Shown: one piece after another, positions 23,983-35,095 of the stretch
How positions within the stretch are numbered: the first letter of the stretch is position 1
How the letters are laid out: every line of letters begins with the position of its first letter
NCBI GenBank assembly: GCA_030407005.1
Contig: JAUDYN010000005.1
Coordinates: 992,001-1,056,000 of the forward strand
Reading direction: 5' to 3'
DNA: 64,000 nt
From: Desarmillaria ectypa
Lineage: Eukaryota; Basidiomycota; Agaricomycetes; Agaricales; Physalacriaceae
Notes under the pieces: generated by a model
The model's input: the letters and a program-made list of their open reading frames with translations, nothing else
Database searches by the model: none
What the model was told of the DNA's origin: nothing
Translations under genes and position numbers: made by a program

Positions 23983-26030
23983 TTAAAATTTAAAGTACAC
24001 GAGGACGACTTCTGTTTCAGCGATATCCAATCCAGATGCAACCTGAGTGGTCTCAATCTTCAGCTCCCCTTGTGCCCGTGCATCGCTCGTCTCATATGTC
24101 TGACCACCCCAGGTTAGCCCCGAATCGTCGTCAGCATGGCTAAAATTATTAATCAGAAAATGATGATCAGTTCCCGGCTAGTACTAGTAACTCACCCAAT
24201 GGCTAGTCTCTTGACCTGCATAGTCGTCGGGAGCTGTCCATTCCCTGAAAAACCGAGGTCGAGATGAATACTCGAACGAGGGGTGGTTTGTGCTTTCAGG
24301 TAGGCTTGAGAATTTATGAGGACGGCACGGACGAGAATACCGCCTTCGTAAAAAGCGTAACCGGCAATACGAGAATTGGCTATTGACAATTCCACTGCCT
24401 GAGTCTGACCAGAGTTACCCATGGCCTCTCCGATTATGATTGCGGCATAGTACTGAGGTTGAACATGAGGAGCCACAGGTTCTGCGAGCGCGGATCCATT
24501 GAGGATGGATCGGGTCAATTCGGCAGGTTGTATCTAATAAGGAAATGTAAATAAATATCAACGGGTCAAGGGAGTCATGGGTACCAAGTTATATTTGTAT
24601 CCTATGCCTTCGTGGAAAAATACGTGGGATATTCCCAGTTGCGGCCTACGGACAAGATTAATTACTCAGATACCTTAGACCAACAGGAAAGGAATATACT
24701 TACGCGTATAAGGTATAATCCAACGTCCATAACGCAGCCCCAGCGGTGTTGCTAACGCCCGGTGCGCCCTTCGATACCACATAAGATCAACAGGCAGGCC
24801 GGTGGAAACACTAACAAGGTTAACGTACATGACAAGCATAGCTGTTGGTTTCTCCGAGGACATAATCCAGGCCTCGTTTCTGCGTTTCTGCGATGTCTGG
24901 GGTAAAGACCGAAAGATTTCCACGAATAGTACTCTTCGTCATCAGGTCCTGTAGAAGACCGCCGCTACCTTGGCAGAAGGAACCTGAATATCGATGCTCC
25001 GAAAAACTTGATAATATGTGTAGTACGGTTATTGGATTCAAGGGAACAAATCCTACCTCGTAATGAAGGCTCCAGGTTCAGAGTCGAGTATCCCAGCGGC
25101 ATAGATAGCCTGGGGTGAGAAGCCTGTGGTTGAGTGAGACGAACCAGCAAAGCCGCCAACGAGAAATTTTGTGTGAGATGTCGATGAAATTCCTACAGCC
25201 TTGGAAATATTATTGGCGAATACAATCCACCTATAGTATGTAATTGTTAGTAAATTTGTAGCAAGAAAGCGATCTATGCAAGGCGCTTACTCTTGCGTAT
25301 AGTTAACGGGAGTCCAGTTGGACGGACGTGCACCGTTGTTGACATACAAGTCGGCTTCATTGCCAATCTCCACAAAGTCAAGTGTGACTCCGGCGTCTTT
25401 CATAGCGGAAGACGAAAACGCTTTCGCAATTGAACGCGCCTCGAGAAATGTCGCAGTAAGGTTCTTTTGTCCAAAATTGACGCCCCATGTTACATGTGTG
25501 CCTACAAGTATATGATCAACCAGATATAGGATATGGAGGATGTGTGAAATTCTGAGGTCGTACCAGAGGGAAGGAATTGGGCCGTTTGATAGAAACCGTC
25601 ACCAACAGTGATGTTTTTGGCTTCAGGATAAGGAACTGTCGTAGAAATGTCAGGGAATATCGTTTCGGAAAACTGCCAGTCTAGGATATAAGTATGAACT
25701 CATAAAACGTCTAATGGGAGATTTTACCTCGACGTTAGGATTGAAGTTAGTATGATCCTCGCTGTCAGCTCCAATTCTGATGTTAGGTGGTACCCCGGTA
25801 AGAGTTTTCAGATTATCCAAAGTGTTGTATAGAAACTGATTCCTTGAAGTCGTGCCAGACCAGTCTGTCCATCGGTCCTGCTCGATGGAAAATGACAGGA
25901 GATTTGGAGAGAGTTTCGGAGCGTTTGACGGTGCTGAGAGAGGTAAGGACACGTCTACGGCTGCCGACACAGTGGAGACTAGCAGAGAAGAAAAGTAGAA
26001 AAACCAAGGTTGATGAAAGAAATAAGGCAT
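23983..26030 (-). CDS. Secreted GH79-type beta-glucuronidase
   Basis: Fungal GH79 enzymes release glucuronic acid or 4-O-methyl-glucuronic acid from arabinogalactan proteins and related glycans. The chosen Met (26030) begins a signal peptide (MPYFFHQPWFFYFSSLL); an upstream in-frame Met at 26144 would give a non-secretory start. The catalytic barrel includes IRIGADSEDHTNFNP, then THVTWGVNFGQKNL, then the acid/base region FVEIGNEADLYVNNG and the nucleophile region YVLGETNSYACHG followed by AALWTLDYTLY. A C-terminal beta domain ends ETEVVLVYFKF. About eight short introns separate the exons; the approximate exons are 26030-25730, 25670-25560, 25500-25290, 25230-25060, 25040-24840, 24790-24700, 24630-24190 and 24140-23983. 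It converges with the P450 and may be unrelated to the tailoring genes. Confidence 0.85.
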
Positions 26031-27251
26031 GCCTTGGTAGTAGTAATTGCGCCTCTGATAGAGGATATATACAAAAATACATAGTCCTGTGATCCAATAG
26101 AGACAGCCATAATGGTATAGCTTAGATAAAGAGCGCATATTCATGATCTTGAGAAGATCACGTCAGTAGGGGTGCAATAATCGAACAAATTGGCGCAAGG
26201 AGCGGCGGCGAGCTTCCCAAAAGTACGAGATTCGTTTGCAGTGCGGTCAGAGGCCTTTGTTCGCATGGTAGGCTTAGCAGAAGTCAGCTGGGGCGGCGTT
26301 GAATGCACGTGGTAAACACAAAATTTACGCCGGTTTCGGGCCGAGAGGTTTGCTAGCTGAATGCATCATGATTTCGAGAATCGAGTTTCGAAGGATGCAT
26401 TAATGTAAATCTTTGCAAAAGGTGAATAATTGCCCTACATTTTGTTTATTGATAGTTGAAATAATTGAGCATCACGCAGATGCCATATCTTGTCACAGAT
26501 ATTCTCCCAAGTCCTGTTTTCATTATAACTCCAGAGTAGCGACTCGTACACCTTCATGTCACTATGTGGCCCATGTTCCGCCTTAAAGTATCTTACCCTA
26601 GAATGTATTTTTTTTTTTTCTTTGCGCTAATACCGTTCTTAGTGAATCAAAACATTTCCAAGGGGAAAAAAATAAGGGACGGAATGAGAATGTCATTGAT
26701 AATCCACGAAATGGGTTGATGGTTAACTGTCAAAGGGTACAAATTCGTTCTCTTCAGGCTTGTCGCTTGGGACCCAATGCAACATAGATTCCTTATGTTA
26801 TGATGAAGACAGCGGACGTTGATCTGACAGCTACGGTCGACGTCGGTCGGTGGACACTGCACGATTTCTGAGCCTTCAGCATGCGGTCGGAGTGGCGTTT
26901 CACCGCACTGCTATTCCGGCTAGTCAAGAACATCCGTTCACCGCTGTCTATGCTTTGTCGCTGATACATGACCTCGAGCTTTTTGAAGGACATCTACCAC
27001 GTTTCCGAACCCTTTCTGCTCAAAGGACGATGTATTGATTCTTGGCTTCAAGGTATTCAATAAATAGAGATAAATTTTCTTCTATATTATTTTCCAGTCG
27101 GATTCCTCGTGTTTATAGATACTTTCCATCTGTTTTCAAAGTCGTACTTATATGGATTCTGCCACCTCGCCCGATAGCCTGTCTCAAAAAGGAAAAGAGA
27201 ACCGGTGTAACATTTCTGCCAAATTGGGACGCTCACATCGTTCCCAGTACC
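26031..27251. other. Intergenic between divergent genes (1.2 kb)
   Basis: It holds the promoters of the GH79 gene and the ZNF830-like gene. A run of Ts lies near 26609-26620. Short frames in the interval (26647-26993) have no recognisable content. Confidence 0.5.
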
Positions 27252-28067
27252 ATGGCAGACGTTCGGGCGTTGTTAAAGGCCAAACGTCAGGAAGCGCGTA
27301 TCTCTCATCCTCTAGCGTCGTACTCTTCTTCTGGTCAGCTCCGATGCTCAGCCTGTGGCACTATTGTCAAGCATTCTAGTGCCTGGGAAGGTCATTTGGG
27401 TAGCAAATCGCACCGAACAACTGTAGCTCGGCTGAAGGAGGAGAGGAAGAAAGAAGAGCAAATATTGAGGGAAGGAGAGGAGAAGAACAGGCTTTCTTTG
27501 GGCAAGCGCAAGTCTGCTGATGAAGACATGGACGTGACAGACGAGCCAGCCGCCAAGAAGTCCAAGTCCAGTAATGCACCACAGGGATTCCCTGCTAATT
27601 TCTTTTCGGATCCCTCTCTTGCGCCTGCGCCTGCAACATATGAAAACGATTCTGATGACGAGGATCAGCCAGAAAAACCACTGGCTCTAGCACCCCAGAA
27701 CCCTCCGTCAGGTATTGACGAGGAATGGGAGCGGTTCCAGCGAGATGTCATCAACGCACCCGAGTACCAGGAGACCTACGAAAATGCTACTGTGTTCGCG
27801 GAGCCAGTCATGGTGTCGGAGACACCCGAAGGCTTCCCGGCACAGGAAACAGAGATGGCGGCGGCTGACACTATACCTCTCGATGAAGAAGAGCGTCGTA
27901 AGCAGAAGGAGCAGGATGAACGTGAACTAATCATGGATAGACTGCTGGACGAAGAACAGGCGCAGGAAGAAGCTGACATGAAAGTGACTCTGATGAAGAG
28001 CAGACTTGACGCGCTGAAAAAACAACGGGCAGCGACAAGGGCATCCAAAGTCAAGGCGAATTCATGA
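27252..28067 (+). CDS. ZNF830/CCDC16-like C2H2 zinc-finger protein
   Basis: A single-exon product of 271 residues. The N-terminus MADVRALLKAKRQEARI leads into a U1-type C2H2 zinc finger at about residues 32-55 (CSACGTIVKHSSAWEGHLGS...H). A charged coiled-coil segment, a nuclear-signal-like KKSK stretch, and the conserved GIDEEWERFQRDV block follow, with a C-terminal helix rich in Glu, Arg and Lys. This is the layout of ZNF830, a nuclear protein linked to spliceosome and DNA-repair complexes in animals. An upstream in-frame Met at 27042 gives a poorly conserved extension, so the Met at 27252 is preferred. It converges with COX10 at a distance of 44 bp, so the two 3' UTRs very probably overlap. 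Confidence 0.87.
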   Translation: MADVRALLKAKRQEARISHPLASYSSSGQLRCSACGTIVKHSSAWEGHLGSKSHRTTVARLKEERKKEEQILREGEEKNRLSLGKRKSADEDMDVTDEPAAKKSKSSNAPQGFPANFFSDPSLAPAPATYENDSDDEDQPEKPLALAPQNPPSGIDEEWERFQRDVINAPEYQETYENATVFAEPVMVSETPEGFPAQETEMAAADTIPLDEEERRKQKEQDERELIMDRLLDEEQAQEEADMKVTLMKSRLDALKKQRAATRASKVKANS

Positions 28068-28111
28068 CTGCTGTATGTCTCATCGCTTGGGTTCGGATAA
28101 TAATACATTAT

Positions 28112-29365
28112 TCATGACCTTGCATTGACAGCATTCAGTGATAATTTTGTATCTACTATCTCCTTTTTTTCGCGCACACCTATCCACTGCAACCAATCTA
28201 CACCTTGCTTGTGTACCATCATCAGACCCAGTATCAGCGGCAAGTACCACAGACTGTGTCGGAAAACAACCCTTGCTTGCTTCTCTCCGCCCTGTCGCCA
28301 CCATTTCCATGCAGCTTGTACACATACAAGGTTCGGAGGTAGCGAGGTCAACGCAAAGGCCCATGTTGTGAGTCCGGAGAGAGGAACGAGGATGGAACAT
28401 ATAGAGGTTAGAAGTATAGCGTGGCGCAATGCAACAAGGGCATTCTTTTGGGGGTCGAGTACAGATAGCATTCGGTAGCCTGCCTGTGCGTATGAACCTC
28501 GGACAAAATATGACAGCGAGTTGAAATGCGGAAATTGCCAACTGAAGAGGAGCAGTGGGAGAACGAAGGGAGCTAGGGGACTGTCGAGTACTGATATGTC
28601 CACCGGACTAGATGATAGAAATTCGGGAAGAAAGAGGGGAAAGGAAGAGGATACCGAAGGAAATAGTTGGCCGCCACACGCTGTCCAGCCCATTGCGGGT
28701 GGTAATGCGCCAACGATGGAACCGACCCACGTATTCCATATGCTCTTTCGTTTCATCCAGGTGTAGATGCCGGCGTAGAGCACTATATTGCTCAAACCCA
28801 GGATTGCTGTCGCGGGGTTCACCATCGTCCACAACAGTACCGGACCAGCTACTCCTGTGGCTACTGCGAACATGGTCGCGTGAAGAGGGCTAATCGCCTT
28901 TCGCACCAGGGGGCGCGACCGCGTCCGGGCCATCTGTGCGTCAAAAGGAACCTCCTGCAGCATATTGAACGCATTAGCCGACGAGGCGCACAACGCAGTT
29001 CCGACCGCCGTCGATAGTAATGTCGGAACCGTTGTAGGAAGTGGAGAGAGCGCGACGCCGCCCATCGCAGTTAGACATACGAGTATGCTGAGATGTGGTT
29101 TGGACAGCTGCGCATATATCCCAAGTAATTGAGACGGAGAGGATATTTCGACCTTTTTGAACGCTGATGTCGGCACTCGCGGTGACACCGGCTGATTGAG
29201 CCTCAGTAGCTGCGGACGACTAGGTGTCGTGGATTTTGATGAAAGCCATTGACTATTGTGAAAGAAATACGAAGAAAAGGCAGCATTTGCGACGGTGGAG
29301 GTGTGTCTTCTACCCGTACAAGCTGCAAGCCACATTGTGGGAAAATCCGGAAATTTCCTGCCCAA
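28112..29365 (-). CDS. COX10: Protohaem IX farnesyltransferase
   Basis: It attaches a farnesyl chain to protohaem to make haem O, the precursor of haem A for cytochrome c oxidase, in the mitochondrial inner membrane. The single exon encodes 417 residues: an N-terminal mitochondrial leader rich in Arg, Ser and Thr, then UbiA-type prenyltransferase helices. The prenyl-diphosphate motif is NMLQEVPFDAQMARTRSRPL at about residues 133-153. Later conserved parts are LYTWMKR-like YTWMKRKSIWNTWVGSIVGA, the FSWQFPHFNSLSY loop, and YRMLSVLDP. A second in-frame Met at residue 11 (MWLAACTGRRHTS) looks more like the start of a mitochondrial leader. Only 90 bp separate it from the divergent U1-70K start. 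Confidence 0.95.
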   Translation of the reverse strand: MGRKFPDFPTMWLAACTGRRHTSTVANAAFSSYFFHNSQWLSSKSTTPSRPQLLRLNQPVSPRVPTSAFKKVEISSPSQLLGIYAQLSKPHLSILVCLTAMGGVALSPLPTTVPTLLSTAVGTALCASSANAFNMLQEVPFDAQMARTRSRPLVRKAISPLHATMFAVATGVAGPVLLWTMVNPATAILGLSNIVLYAGIYTWMKRKSIWNTWVGSIVGALPPAMGWTACGGQLFPSVSSSFPLFLPEFLSSSPVDISVLDSPLAPFVLPLLLFSWQFPHFNSLSYFVRGSYAQAGYRMLSVLDPQKNALVALRHAILLTSICSILVPLSGLTTWAFALTSLPPNLVCVQAAWKWWRQGGEKQARVVFRHSLWYLPLILGLMMVHKQGVDWLQWIGVREKKEIVDTKLSLNAVNARS

Positions 29366-29455
29366 AGCAGAATATTGCCTAATATTTTTGGGCGGAGATT
29401 GAAATAGCCAGGGTTCGCACCCATCGTCGACGTTGCCGGCTTGCTACTCACCAAA
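29366..29455. promoter_or_regulatory. Compact bidirectional promoter, COX10 / U1-70K
   Basis: Ninety base pairs separate the two start codons. The gap must contain both 5' UTRs, or transcripts start inside the opposite gene. No TATA box is obvious. Confidence 0.55.
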
Positions 29456-30863
29456 ATGCCTGGTACACATCTACTTCCTCCAAATTTGCTGAAGTTATTT
29501 GCTCCTCGGCCACCACTACCGTATGCAAGACCTCTCGACAAGGATATCAACCGGGTCAAAAGCAAGAATGTCTCCGGTGTTGCTGCAATCCTAGAAAAGG
29601 TCAAGGAGTCGAACACAGAGAAGCTGATAGCTGGAAATAAGGATGGGGAAGCAATGGAGGAGGGAGAGGAGCCTGTTTTCACCCATGCAGAAGAAATTAA
29701 GCGCCAAATAAGACGGGAAGAGCGGCGAAAACGGAAAACGGAGGAGTTCAAAATTGCCAAGGAAGTTTGTAAGTGTTCTAAACTTCCTTTTCTCTTGACA
29801 ATGCTCACTTGATACCCTTTTTCATGCAGACAAACCTTCTGATGACCCGGAAGCAGTCGGTGACCCATACAAAACACTATTCATTTCCCGTCTAGTGAGT
29901 TTCTCCTGCCAGTCCAAGTCGAAACAGTTTCCAAATTTTTTTCCAGCACAAAAGTGCCAATGAAAATGATCTGCGGAGAGAGTTCGAGGGTTATGGGACC
30001 ATCGAGAGAGTGCGTATCGTTCGCGACAAAAAAAGCCGGAGTCGAGGCTACGCTTTCGTTGTCTATGAACGAGAACGAGATATGAAAGGTATGCAACCAT
30101 AGAGATATAAATCCCGGAAGTTGTTGACCGTTGCTTCTAGCTGCCTACAAAGAGTCCGACGGTCTCCACATCATGGGCAAGCGAATTCTTGTTGATGTAG
30201 AGCGTGGTCGAACGGTCCGTGGATGGAAACCTCGTCGGTTGGGAGGTGGTCTTGGTGGCCGACCTAAACGTGTGGAAGCACCGGCCATTCCACCCCCTTC
30301 ACGCGGTGGTTTCCGCGGAGGCTTTGGCGGTGGGGGCCGAGGATTCAGTGATCGTGGTGGTTTCCGTGGTCGCGGCGGCTTCAGCGGTGGACGTGGAGGG
30401 GGTTATGGTGGTGATCGCGGTGGTGGCTTTGGCGGTGATCGTGGAGGAGGCTTTGGCGGTGATCGTGGAGGAGGCTTTGGTGGCGATCGTGGCGGCGGAG
30501 GCTTTCGTGGAGGTGATGGAGGGTTCCGAGGTGGCGGCGACAGCCACAGAGGTCGGGATTTCGGCGCCGGTGGAGGCGGATTCAGGTAAATTTCCTTATT
30601 TTTTTTTTTTGTTCTGTGTTTTGATGCTCACCTTTTCCAGGGGCGGTCGAGGGGCTGGTATTGGCTACCAAGGTGGAGGCGGCTTCAATGATCAGTCGAA
30701 TGGATATGGACCTCCTTCCGGCGGTGGGTATGGCGGCCCTCCCGGCGGCGGCTATGGACCCCCAGGCGGTGGGTATGGTGGTGGTGGGTACCGCAACGAC
30801 CTCAAGCGTGGCGATGGGCCGGGTGGTTACGATGATAGAGATTCCAAAAGACCGCGATACTAA
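29456..30863 (+). CDS. SNP1: U1 snRNP 70-kDa protein
   Basis: This is the U1 snRNA-binding protein of the spliceosome, acting in 5' splice-site recognition. The five exons are 29456-29768, 29830-29894, 29947-30088, 30141-30585 and 30641-30863; together they give 395 residues in one frame. The N-terminus has the conserved [18 protein letters not shown] block. A charged helix leads into an RRM with RNP2 (LFISRL) and RNP1 ([10 protein letters not shown]), followed by the conserved [26 protein letters not shown]. The C-terminus is unusually rich in RGG and GGDRGGGF repeats instead of the RS/RD tail of animals, then ends KRPRY. It shares a 90-bp promoter region with COX10. Confidence 0.95.
30300..30590 (+). 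repeat. [16 protein letters not shown] repeat
   Basis: This GC-rich stretch inside U1-70K exon 4 encodes repeated Gly-Gly-Asp-Arg-Gly-Gly-Gly-Phe units. At about 30412-30495 the DNA units themselves are nearly identical, each about 30 bp. Gly-Tyr-Gly-Pro-Pro repeats follow in exon 5. Such tails bind RNA and promote condensates in other proteins; here that is inference. Confidence 0.8.
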
Positions 30864-32963
30864 TCTATGGTCATCTGTCGAGGTATCTCTGGTTATCCTG
30901 TTCGGCTTTTTTTCTGTCAAGGTAACCGTCTACCCCTGGGTAGGATTTTGCGGTTGGTGTTGTTCATTTTTATCTCTTTTTCCTATTATTCTGCGTAAGT
31001 ATCTACGCGTCCCGGCGGGCATGTATGAGTGTCAGGCAAGTATACATATGGTAACGAATTTGATTGTACATGTCCCTTCTGTGCCCAAAATCTGACGACT
31101 CTAGCCAAGTTTCAAGCACAAGACGTCGTCGCGACATTGACAAATGGCATAGCCGCGTTCGGGTTTTGGCGAGGATGACGCTCATTGGCAATTAAACCGG
31201 ACATTGCCGAAACTTATTAATGACCGTACTCAGAATATTACCTTCGCGGGAGGCAATTTCTAGACAGCCTGGCTACCTACATCTCGATCTCGGCAGTCTT
31301 TGATTTACAACTCAACGTGCAGGCTTTTCCCTTGCTGTCGGAGCTGATGCGACATGTCTACGGAGGCCCGACTCCCCGGGACTTCAAGCCTTAGGGGACT
31401 GTCGGGTGATTTGAATTTCGGTTGTCTGCGTGTTTATCAATACTCTTCAGGTGAAGTGAAAACCAACTTGGTATTACCCTATTACTTGGGCACTGCTTTC
31501 TTTGTGTGTTCCATTTGAGATGAAATTGGGGGACTGTGGCCTTGATGTTGTTATCGGTGCAGCCGTCATCAGTGCTAGCATCGTCCTCCATGTGACTGCG
31601 CGACAATCGTACATTCGGCGTACGTCTTGTTTACCGTTCCCCACGGAGATTGATAAAAGTTTTTGCGGTAGATCTGTTGGCTTCCAAATCTTATTTTTTG
31701 GTCGGTCTTCTTGCCTGCCCTTTCCCGGGTTCGCACGCAGTTACGATGATCCATCTGATTTGTTTTCACGTGGTCCATTCGTAGATGCCAGCGTATACCG
31801 TTTTTTGCCGCTATCAGGGTGAGTACACAACTGCGCAGAACAGCCAGGCTCGGTAGCATTTCATGACAGATTTTGTTTTGAGTAGACTCAAGCAAACCTC
31901 TCAGGGACCTGTCGGTAAACGTTCTAATCAGACTTTTCTCATAACAAATTATGAACATGCATTTGTGCTTGACTCAGATATGTCAGCGAAAGGCAGCAGC
32001 AAGGACTAGCAATGGGGACTAAACAAGACAAAAATCTCGTTACCCAGTCGATCAAGATTCGAAGTACCGAAACAAGTAACTTGCTACATTCAGGGATGGT
32101 TCTGATGCGATTTTTCTTGGCAACGTCCGTTCATCCGCCCGCCCAAGGCCGCCTCGACCCGTTAAAGCCCCTGCAGACTGGCTCGACCTTCATAGTGCCT
32201 CCGAAATTTTTATCGAGCGTGCACCCGCTCATTTCAGTCGCTACCTGAGAACATGTTTCCATCGTATAAGCTCGTGTTCCTCAAGTTCACCTCCAAGTCA
32301 GGTGCAAACTGAGATACGCACCGCATCTAGATCCACTGGTCTACCCTGAGCACACTGAGGACGTGCCGCGTGCGATGGTACACGGATCAGATCCCGCTTT
32401 TCCTGTTGGACATGGCCATCTTTTAGTACGGTCGGTTAGGTTGTATGCCCTCTTTTTGTCCATTTCATGGCAAAAAATTAATGTGGCTAGTCCAGACGAA
32501 ATTTACGAGAGCAAGCACACCGCCACCAAACCGATCGACGGCTTATACCTTGCACAAACTAGACAACCCCCCCCCCCAACTTTTGATCCCTATGCCACCA
32601 AGTTCCTAGATCTGATCAAACTTCTCCTCCACGGAATTCAAGTAGACTCTTTTTTTTTGTGTATACATAATCTCCTGACATCCTATATTTCCCTCACCTG
32701 TCAATTCCCCAGGTCACTTCCACTCCCCACTTGCACCGGCTAAACATAGTGGTACTATCAGTCTGGATTAATCCACGAGGTCCGTCGTACATACTTTCTT
32801 GGCTGTGCCGTTACATTCCCCTCCATCGTCGCTACAAACGCGCTGTTGTTTGGCCGCCTGCGTCGCGGAGGCCAGAAATCCACACTATTCCAGAGGTGTG
32901 GAGTTATCATTCTGTTAAATATATTGGACGTCATTAACGTGAGGGGGATCAGCAGCCGGCGAC
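30864..32963. other. Long intergenic region upstream of the homeodomain gene (2.1 kb)
   Basis: The first about 230 bp are probably U1-70K 3' UTR. The rest has no coding signal: the longest frames (31575-31958 -, 32363-32743 +, 32758-33141 -) lack motifs. It holds T-rich and C-rich runs, including 11 Cs near 32567-32577 and Ts near 32649-32657. A long upstream region is usual for developmental regulators, so it may be regulatory. Confidence 0.5.
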
Positions 32964-34737
32964 ATGGCCAGTCGGAGAGCGCCTCTGACTCGGTCGACAC
33001 GTTCCTCTCTTCGAATCGACCCAGCCTCTTGCCATGAGTCTGATACATCTGGCTCGCCTTCCCCGGGAGTGGCTGCTGCCTCTCAGTCTCCGGATACGCC
33101 ACTAAATTCGAATCGACCTTCCCCCAGTGATTCGGATTCAATTGACGACGAGAAAGACAAAGAGCCGGCGTCTGGCCCCAAAAGGTCTAATTCTTCGACT
33201 TCGATAAATAGCAAAGGCGAAAAGGAACGGCGAAAACGCTCACGAGTAACGGCAGAACAGCTCGTCCACCTTGAGCAATTCTTCGCTGTTGAAAGAAGTC
33301 CGACCGCTGCGCGTCGGAGGGAAATCAGCGAAATGCTTGGCATGGAGGAGCGCCAGACGCAAGTTTGGTTCCAAAATCGGTTAGCTCACTGAACAATTGA
33401 CAGTCATATTTGTTGACGTTTCCCTCGCTAGCCGTGCAAAGGCGAAGATGCTGCAGACCAAAAATAAGGACCCCATCCAAGCGGTCTCTCATTACCCGGT
33501 ACCGCAACGACAAGCAGACATCATTGTGCCTGAATCACCGCCCAAGCTACTTACCGGTTTTCAGGCCGACTTGGAACGGCTCATTCACGAGAATGAACGT
33601 ACGTCGTCAGTAAAACCTCAAGAACCCAACTTACGATATTCCTCTGCAGCAATAACGATCATTCCATGTACAAACCTTTCTATTGGCACATGGAGACGCA
33701 TCGCGTCAAGTGTAAGCGAGCACGACCTTGTCGCCTATGTTTGCGAAAGCAAACAGACCTTGGCTTGGTTCATTTCGTCCAACGGTTGCGGCTTCAAAAT
33801 GGAAATTCATTTTGACACTATTGTCGAGAGTGAATTTACCAATGCAGGACCAGGGTCGGGTCTTGCCTCTTTTGCCCTATCGCGCCCCCCGACATTTTTT
33901 TTGGAACACACAGGATCCGCCTTTAATGAGGAGCCCCGCCGTCGCGCTTGGTCTCAAAGTGCTGACTGGACAGAGGCTTACCAGGCCACGAACGTGCTGC
34001 GCCACGAGATTATTGGCTCTGCGATGCAGCTCTCGCATCTTGTTCAAGCCCTTCAAAATAGGACGCAGACTTCTGTTATATATCTCCATACTCCTGCATA
34101 TAAGGGGGCCGCTCCAGCTGAGATACCGCGTCCCTCAATGGGAAGTTTAACGGACCCTCAAGCTGTGTATTCCTATGCGGGTAGTGGGCAGCAAAGCGCT
34201 GATTATCAGGCGCCATCGTTTACTGGTGCCCCGACCATGCCTCCCACCTCCATGGGTTACGCGCCCAAGCCCGTTAACACCGTCGTACCCGCTGTAGCCT
34301 TCACACCGCCGACGTTCTCCACCCTGACCACTGCATGTGGGGACCCAGACTCTTCTAGCTTCGGATCATCGTATGCTGAGTATCAGTATACTGCCGGACA
34401 TCAGATGGTGACGGAGAGCACCAATGACTACGGTCAAAACATGTCCCGAGGTGTCCCGTCGACTCATACTGGTCCATATCTGGCTCAGCCCGTCCCCCGT
34501 GCATTTTATCGGGAACATACCCAGTTCGAGTCCAGTTACCAGGTTGAAGGGACCGCTTCTGGGTATCGGGTGAGCGCACCGGTGGATCAATATGTACCAA
34601 CCTCCCCTCCGCTTTTGACAACTCCATTCTATCCGCCGACAAGCATCACTCAGACCTACTCTGATGGTCAAGGTGCTGTAACGCCAGGCATGCCCGCCAT
34701 CAAGTACGAGGTTAATGGCGGCTCCCTTCTTCATTAG
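32964..34737 (+). CDS. Homeodomain transcription factor
   Basis: A nuclear DNA-binding regulator of 573 residues in two exons (32964-33379 and 33432-34737). The Ser-rich N-terminus (residues 1-85) precedes a homeodomain at about residues 88-146: KRSRVTAEQLVHLEQFFAVE, then RREISEMLGMEERQTQVWFQNR, with a 52-bp intron inside the recognition helix before RAKAK. A conserved beta-rich domain follows at about residues 200-300 (TWRRIASSVSEHDLVAYVC ... FALSRPPTFFLE). This resembles the fungal group containing Hom2-like regulators of mushroom development and yeast Yox1/Pho2 relatives. The last about 250 residues are Pro, Ser, Thr and Tyr-rich and probably disordered. It is not a mating-type HD1/HD2 gene: it stands alone. 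The orthologue name is not certain. Confidence 0.9.
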
Positions 34738-35095
34738 ATTGAACGCCGAATGGCGGCCAACATCTCAGTCATTCATTTATAATACTGCATTTTCACACTG
34801 TAACTATAACATACTCCCCTCTCCTGGTCTTTTATTTGTCACTCGTCGTTCGCCGCTTTCGTCGTCACCACCGCCCTGGAGTCCCTCGTTATGGACTGAG
34901 TATCAATCCTTTAGGATTTCGTTACTGATTCATATTTCACCTTGTAGCCCATATATATCGCATACCTGATTCACCTGCTTTGTTATTACGTGCAGATATG
35001 TACCTTATACTCTTCTTGCAAGTTGTGCAACTGTTGTTGATGCTATTAATAAAGTCTCTACGAGTACTTTCCAGTCCACACTGTGAAGAACGTTC
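34738..35095. other. Intergenic between convergent homeodomain and TIM13 genes
   Basis: A 358-bp stretch that probably holds the 3' UTRs of both genes. It is AT-rich with T and CT runs. Nothing else is seen. Confidence 0.5.

Noticed and set aside
28125..28478. Open frame opposite COX10
   Set aside because: No motif; COX10 is well supported on the other strand.
29203..29877. 224-codon frame on the - strand across the COX10/U1-70K gap
   Set aside because: It overlaps the COX10 leader in another frame and the U1-70K first exon; no family resemblance.
30204..30863. Open frame of 219 codons rich in Val and Ala
   Set aside because: It is another frame of the GC-rich RGG repeat of U1-70K; the RRM-containing frame is the real one.
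32964..34737. Mating-type HD locus
   Set aside because: The homeodomain gene stands alone, without a divergent HD partner or MIP1/beta-flanking genes, and has a Yox1/Hom2-like extra domain.
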